Source: Paraburkholderia hiiakae (lineage in GTDB: Bacteria; Pseudomonadota; Gammaproteobacteria; Burkholderiales; Burkholderiaceae). Taken from it: a stretch of 64,000 bases of DNA. The stretch is taken from contig NZ_CAJHCQ010000015.1 of the NCBI RefSeq assembly GCF_904848665.1, forward strand, positions 62,001-126,000. Reading direction: 5' to 3'. Under the pieces are notes generated by a model. That model was given only the letters and a program-made list of their open reading frames with translations. It was not told the origin of the DNA and searched no databases. Both the position numbers and the translations under genes were made by a program. Of this stretch, positions 61,761 through 64,000 are shown in pieces. The first letter of the stretch is position 1, and each line of letters starts with the position of its first letter.

Positions 61761-63473
61761 CTATTCGGCATCCTCACGATACCAGCGCGGCGTATAAGTC
61801 CACTCGCCGCCGTCGCCGCGAGCGAACCCGCGCGTAGCCGACGACCCGACGATCACCATCGTGCGCATATCGACGTCCGCCGAGCGCAGCTCGCCTAGCG
61901 TCGTGGCGCGCAGCGTCTCGCCGGGGCGGCCCACGTCGCGGCCCAGCACCACGCGCGTGTGCGGCGCGCGCACGCTGCGCACGATGTCCAGCGCGCGATC
62001 GAGTTGCCAGGGGCGCGCGCGCGAGACGGGGTTGTAGAACGCCATCACGAGATCGGCCTGTGCCGCATGCAGCAGGCGCTTCTCGATCACCGCCCACGGC
62101 TTCAGGTTGTCGGAAAGCGACAGCATGCAGAAGTCGTGGCCGAGCGGCGCGCCGACTTGCGCCGCCGTGGCGAGCGCCGCGCTAACGCCTGGCACGATCG
62201 ACAGTTCGACGGCGTGCCAGCGCGGGTCGTCGGAGCCTTCGAGCGCTTCGAGCACGGCGGCCGCCATCGCGAACACACCGGGGTCGCCCGACGAGACCAC
62301 GGCGACGCACCGCCCTTCGCTCGCCATCTCGAACGCGTGGCGGGCGCGCTGCAGTTCTTCGCGGTTATCGGTGGCGTGGCGCTGCTGGTCTGCGCGAAAC
62401 GGGCCCGCCATCTCCACGTAGGTTGCGTAGCCGACGATATCGGTCGCGTTATCTAGTGCGGCGCGCGCGGCGGGCGTAAGCAGATCGGCGCGGCCGGGGC
62501 CGAGGCCGAGCACCGTGAGTTTGCCGCGCGCCCGGCCCAGCGTGAGCGGATCGAGCGGCGCGGCGGCGCGGGCAAGCGCGACGCCGTCTTCGTTCGGCGC
62601 ATAGCGCTCGACGTCCACCGCAACGTTAAGCGCGGCGAGCGTGGCTCGCGGCGTGGCCTGGGCGCTATCGACGAAGCGCAGCGGTACGCCGAGTTCGGTT
62701 GCCGCCTGCGCGAGCGATGCATCGCACATGTGCGCAGAAGGGGCGGCAAGCGCCGCGAGCGCGAGCGGCGCGAGGCCGTGCGCGTGGAGCGCGCGGCGCA
62801 CGCTTTCGGCAAGCGCCCCATGCGGCACGCCCACGGCCGCGACGATGCTGCGCGGATGAATCACGAGGTCGTCGGGGCTGCCGTTCCAGGCGTGCGCGCT
62901 CACGCGTATGGCATGACGCGCCGCTGCGTCGCGCGGCAGATCGACGTTCGCAAGCCACGGCGCCAGGCCGTCCACACGTGTCGTTGCGCCCGCAAGCAGA
63001 TCGGAGACGAAACGCTTGCCTTGCGCGAGGCTCGCGAGCGCATAGCCCGCGGGCGGATTGAGCAGACAGGTGCCGAAGCGCAATTCGCCGCTCGTGGTGA
63101 TGGCGGGCGTGACCGCGAGCGCGGCGCCAATATCGCGCGCCATGACGTTCACGCCGGCGAGTCCGCCGAGCAGCGGCACGACGGCGCTGCCGTCCTCGGC
63201 GAGTGCGAGCACGGGCGGCTCCGCGCCCTTGTTGGCAAGCAGTGGCGCGAGGCATCGGATCACGATGCCCGTCGCGCACAGCGCGACGATGGGCATGCCG
63301 CGCGTATAGCATTCGCGCAAATGCGCGCCAAGCTCGCTGAACGCAACATCGCCTTCCACGCGGCCTTGCAGTGCATGGACTTGCGCGCCCGTGTAGAGCG
63401 CCTGCACGCGTCGCGCGGTGGCAAACGCGCCGGGCCCGAGAATGACGATGGCGGGCGGTGTCACGACTGCCAT
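61761..63473 (-). CDS. cobJ: CbiG-CobJ fusion: precorrin-3B C17-methyltransferase with N-terminal CbiG-like domain
   Basis: The protein has 570 residues, about twice the length of plain CobJ. Residues 1-310 resemble CbiG (GMPIVALCATGIVIRCLAPLL; GGLAGVNVMARDIG). Residues about 317-565 form the SAM-dependent methyltransferase (LTVLGLGPGRADLLTPA; VSSGDPGVFAMAAAVLEAL; FYNPVSRARPWQL). It methylates C17 with ring contraction. It overlaps cobI by 13 bp. Confidence 0.9.
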   Translation of the reverse strand: MAVVTPPAIVILGPGAFATARRVQALYTGAQVHALQGRVEGDVAFSELGAHLRECYTRGMPIVALCATGIVIRCLAPLLANKGAEPPVLALAEDGSAVVPLLGGLAGVNVMARDIGAALAVTPAITTSGELRFGTCLLNPPAGYALASLAQGKRFVSDLLAGATTRVDGLAPWLANVDLPRDAAARHAIRVSAHAWNGSPDDLVIHPRSIVAAVGVPHGALAESVRRALHAHGLAPLALAALAAPSAHMCDASLAQAATELGVPLRFVDSAQATPRATLAALNVAVDVERYAPNEDGVALARAAAPLDPLTLGRARGKLTVLGLGPGRADLLTPAARAALDNATDIVGYATYVEMAGPFRADQQRHATDNREELQRARHAFEMASEGRCVAVVSSGDPGVFAMAAAVLEALEGSDDPRWHAVELSIVPGVSAALATAAQVGAPLGHDFCMLSLSDNLKPWAVIEKRLLHAAQADLVMAFYNPVSRARPWQLDRALDIVRSVRAPHTRVVLGRDVGRPGETLRATTLGELRSADVDMRTMVIVGSSATRGFARGDGGEWTYTPRWYREDAE

Positions 63474-64000
63474 TTCACCCCCGGCACGACGAGCAGCGAG
63501 AAGTAGGGCGAAGCCATCGGATCGACGTCGTCGAGCGGGACGATGCGCTGGTTCGCCATCGTTGCGCGCTCGACATACAGCGCGCGATGCGCGAGGCCCA
63601 GTTCGCCCAGCACGCGGCGCACCTTGTCGAAGTTGCGGCCCAGTTTCATGATGACGGCGGCGTCCGCGTCGGCCAGACGCCGGCGCAATTCGTCCTCGGG
63701 CAGCACGCCCGAAAGCACGGCGAGGCTCTGGTTACGATAGACGAGCGGCACGCCCAGCACCGCCGCACCGCCCAGCATCGAGCACACGCCCGGCACGACT
63801 TCGGCCTCGTAGCGCGCGGCGAGCCGGTCGTGCAGATACATGTACGAGCCGTAGAAGAACGGATCGCCTTCGCAGATCACGGCCACGTCGCGTCCGGCAT
63901 CGAGATGGCGCGAAAGCATTTGCGCCGCGCCGTCGTAGAAGTCGGCGATGATCGCCTCATACGAGAGCGGCGGTTCGAGCGCTTCGGTCGTCACGGGGTA
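63461..64000 (-). CDS. cobI: Precorrin-2 C20-methyltransferase, N-terminal part cut by window end
   Basis: The last 180 residues are present; the start lies beyond 64000. Landmarks are VTTEALEPPLSYEAIIADFYDGA, VAVICEGDPFFYGSYMYLHDRL and VVPGVCSMLGGAAVLGVPL. It methylates C20 of precorrin-2 early in the corrin pathway. It is translationally coupled to cobJ. Confidence 0.9.
   Translation of the reverse strand, partial: YPVTTEALEPPLSYEAIIADFYDGAAQMLSRHLDAGRDVAVICEGDPFFYGSYMYLHDRLAARYEAEVVPGVCSMLGGAAVLGVPLVYRNQSLAVLSGVLPEDELRRRLADADAAVIMKLGRNFDKVRRVLGELGLAHRALYVERATMANQRIVPLDDVDPMASPYFSLLVVPGVKWQS

Noticed and set aside
1..64000. tRNA, rRNA, prophage or transposon genes
   Set aside because: Reading the intergenic regions by eye gave no cloverleaf with conserved TTCGA arm, no integrase, transposase or phage structural genes. 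A tRNA search program would be decisive.

Overview
The window is high-GC, gene-dense DNA that reads as a chromosomal segment of a beta-proteobacterium of the Burkholderia/Paraburkholderia/Caballeronia group. This is inferred from DUF4148 and DUF3331 family genes, the acnD/prpF type of methylcitrate operon, a class II B12-dependent ribonucleotide reductase next to an aerobic-type cobalamin locus, many LysR/AraC regulators, and a long palindromic intergenic repeat of a kind common in that group. I see no rRNA, tRNA, phage, insertion sequence or CRISPR array.

Region 1-11.4 kb: the C-terminus of a superfamily I helicase; a phosphoribosyltransferase-HAD fusion; an exported molybdopterin-fold protein in an operon with a hybrid sensor kinase; a 571-bp near-perfect palindrome; a BetR-type response regulator; a C39-like cysteine peptidase homologue; a LysR regulator; a zinc alcohol dehydrogenase divergent from an AraC regulator; and a D-2-hydroxyacid dehydrogenase.

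Region 11.5-28.5 kb: a globin-GAF-EAL cyclic-di-GMP phosphodiesterase. A LysR-controlled set follows, with a metabolite transporter, a class III CoA-transferase and an acyl-CoA dehydrogenase. Then come NrdJ, a thioesterase, a DUF3331 protein, an AI-2E family permease, an exported esterase, an OpgC-like membrane protein, a sigma-28-type promoter upstream of an NlpD-like lipoprotein, and a VapBC toxin-antitoxin pair.

Region 28.5-37 kb: the propionate (2-methylcitrate) operon prpB-prpC-acnD-prpF on the minus strand, divergent from the sigma-54 activator gene prpR. The intergenic region holds a clear -24/-12 promoter and two tandem GATTTC-N6-GAAATC palindromes, probably PrpR sites. A strong bidirectional terminator closes the operon. 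No prpE is linked.

Region 37-48.7 kb: a hypothetical protein, a 3-methyladenine glycosylase, a DUF4148 protein, a CBS-domain protein, ribA, an SH3/proline-rich exported protein, a 0.7-kb gene-poor stretch and a small hypothetical gene. A tightly overlapped operon of response regulator, LysM-FecR protein and CHASE2 sensor kinase follows, then a six-copy 14-bp tandem repeat, a lipoprotein and a VOC protein.

Region 48.7-64 kb: cobalamin synthesis. The minus-strand operon cobE-cobO-cobB-bluB is divergent from a cobalamin-riboswitch-led operon cobW-cobN-chlI-like-chlD-like, which would supply an N/I/D-type cobaltochelatase. A PilZ/YcgR-like protein and a GGDEF cyclase sit divergently inside this locus. 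Beyond them lie cobJ (with a fused CbiG domain) and the C-terminal part of cobI, cut by the window end. The cobalamin made here can serve the NrdJ reductase encoded 30 kb away.
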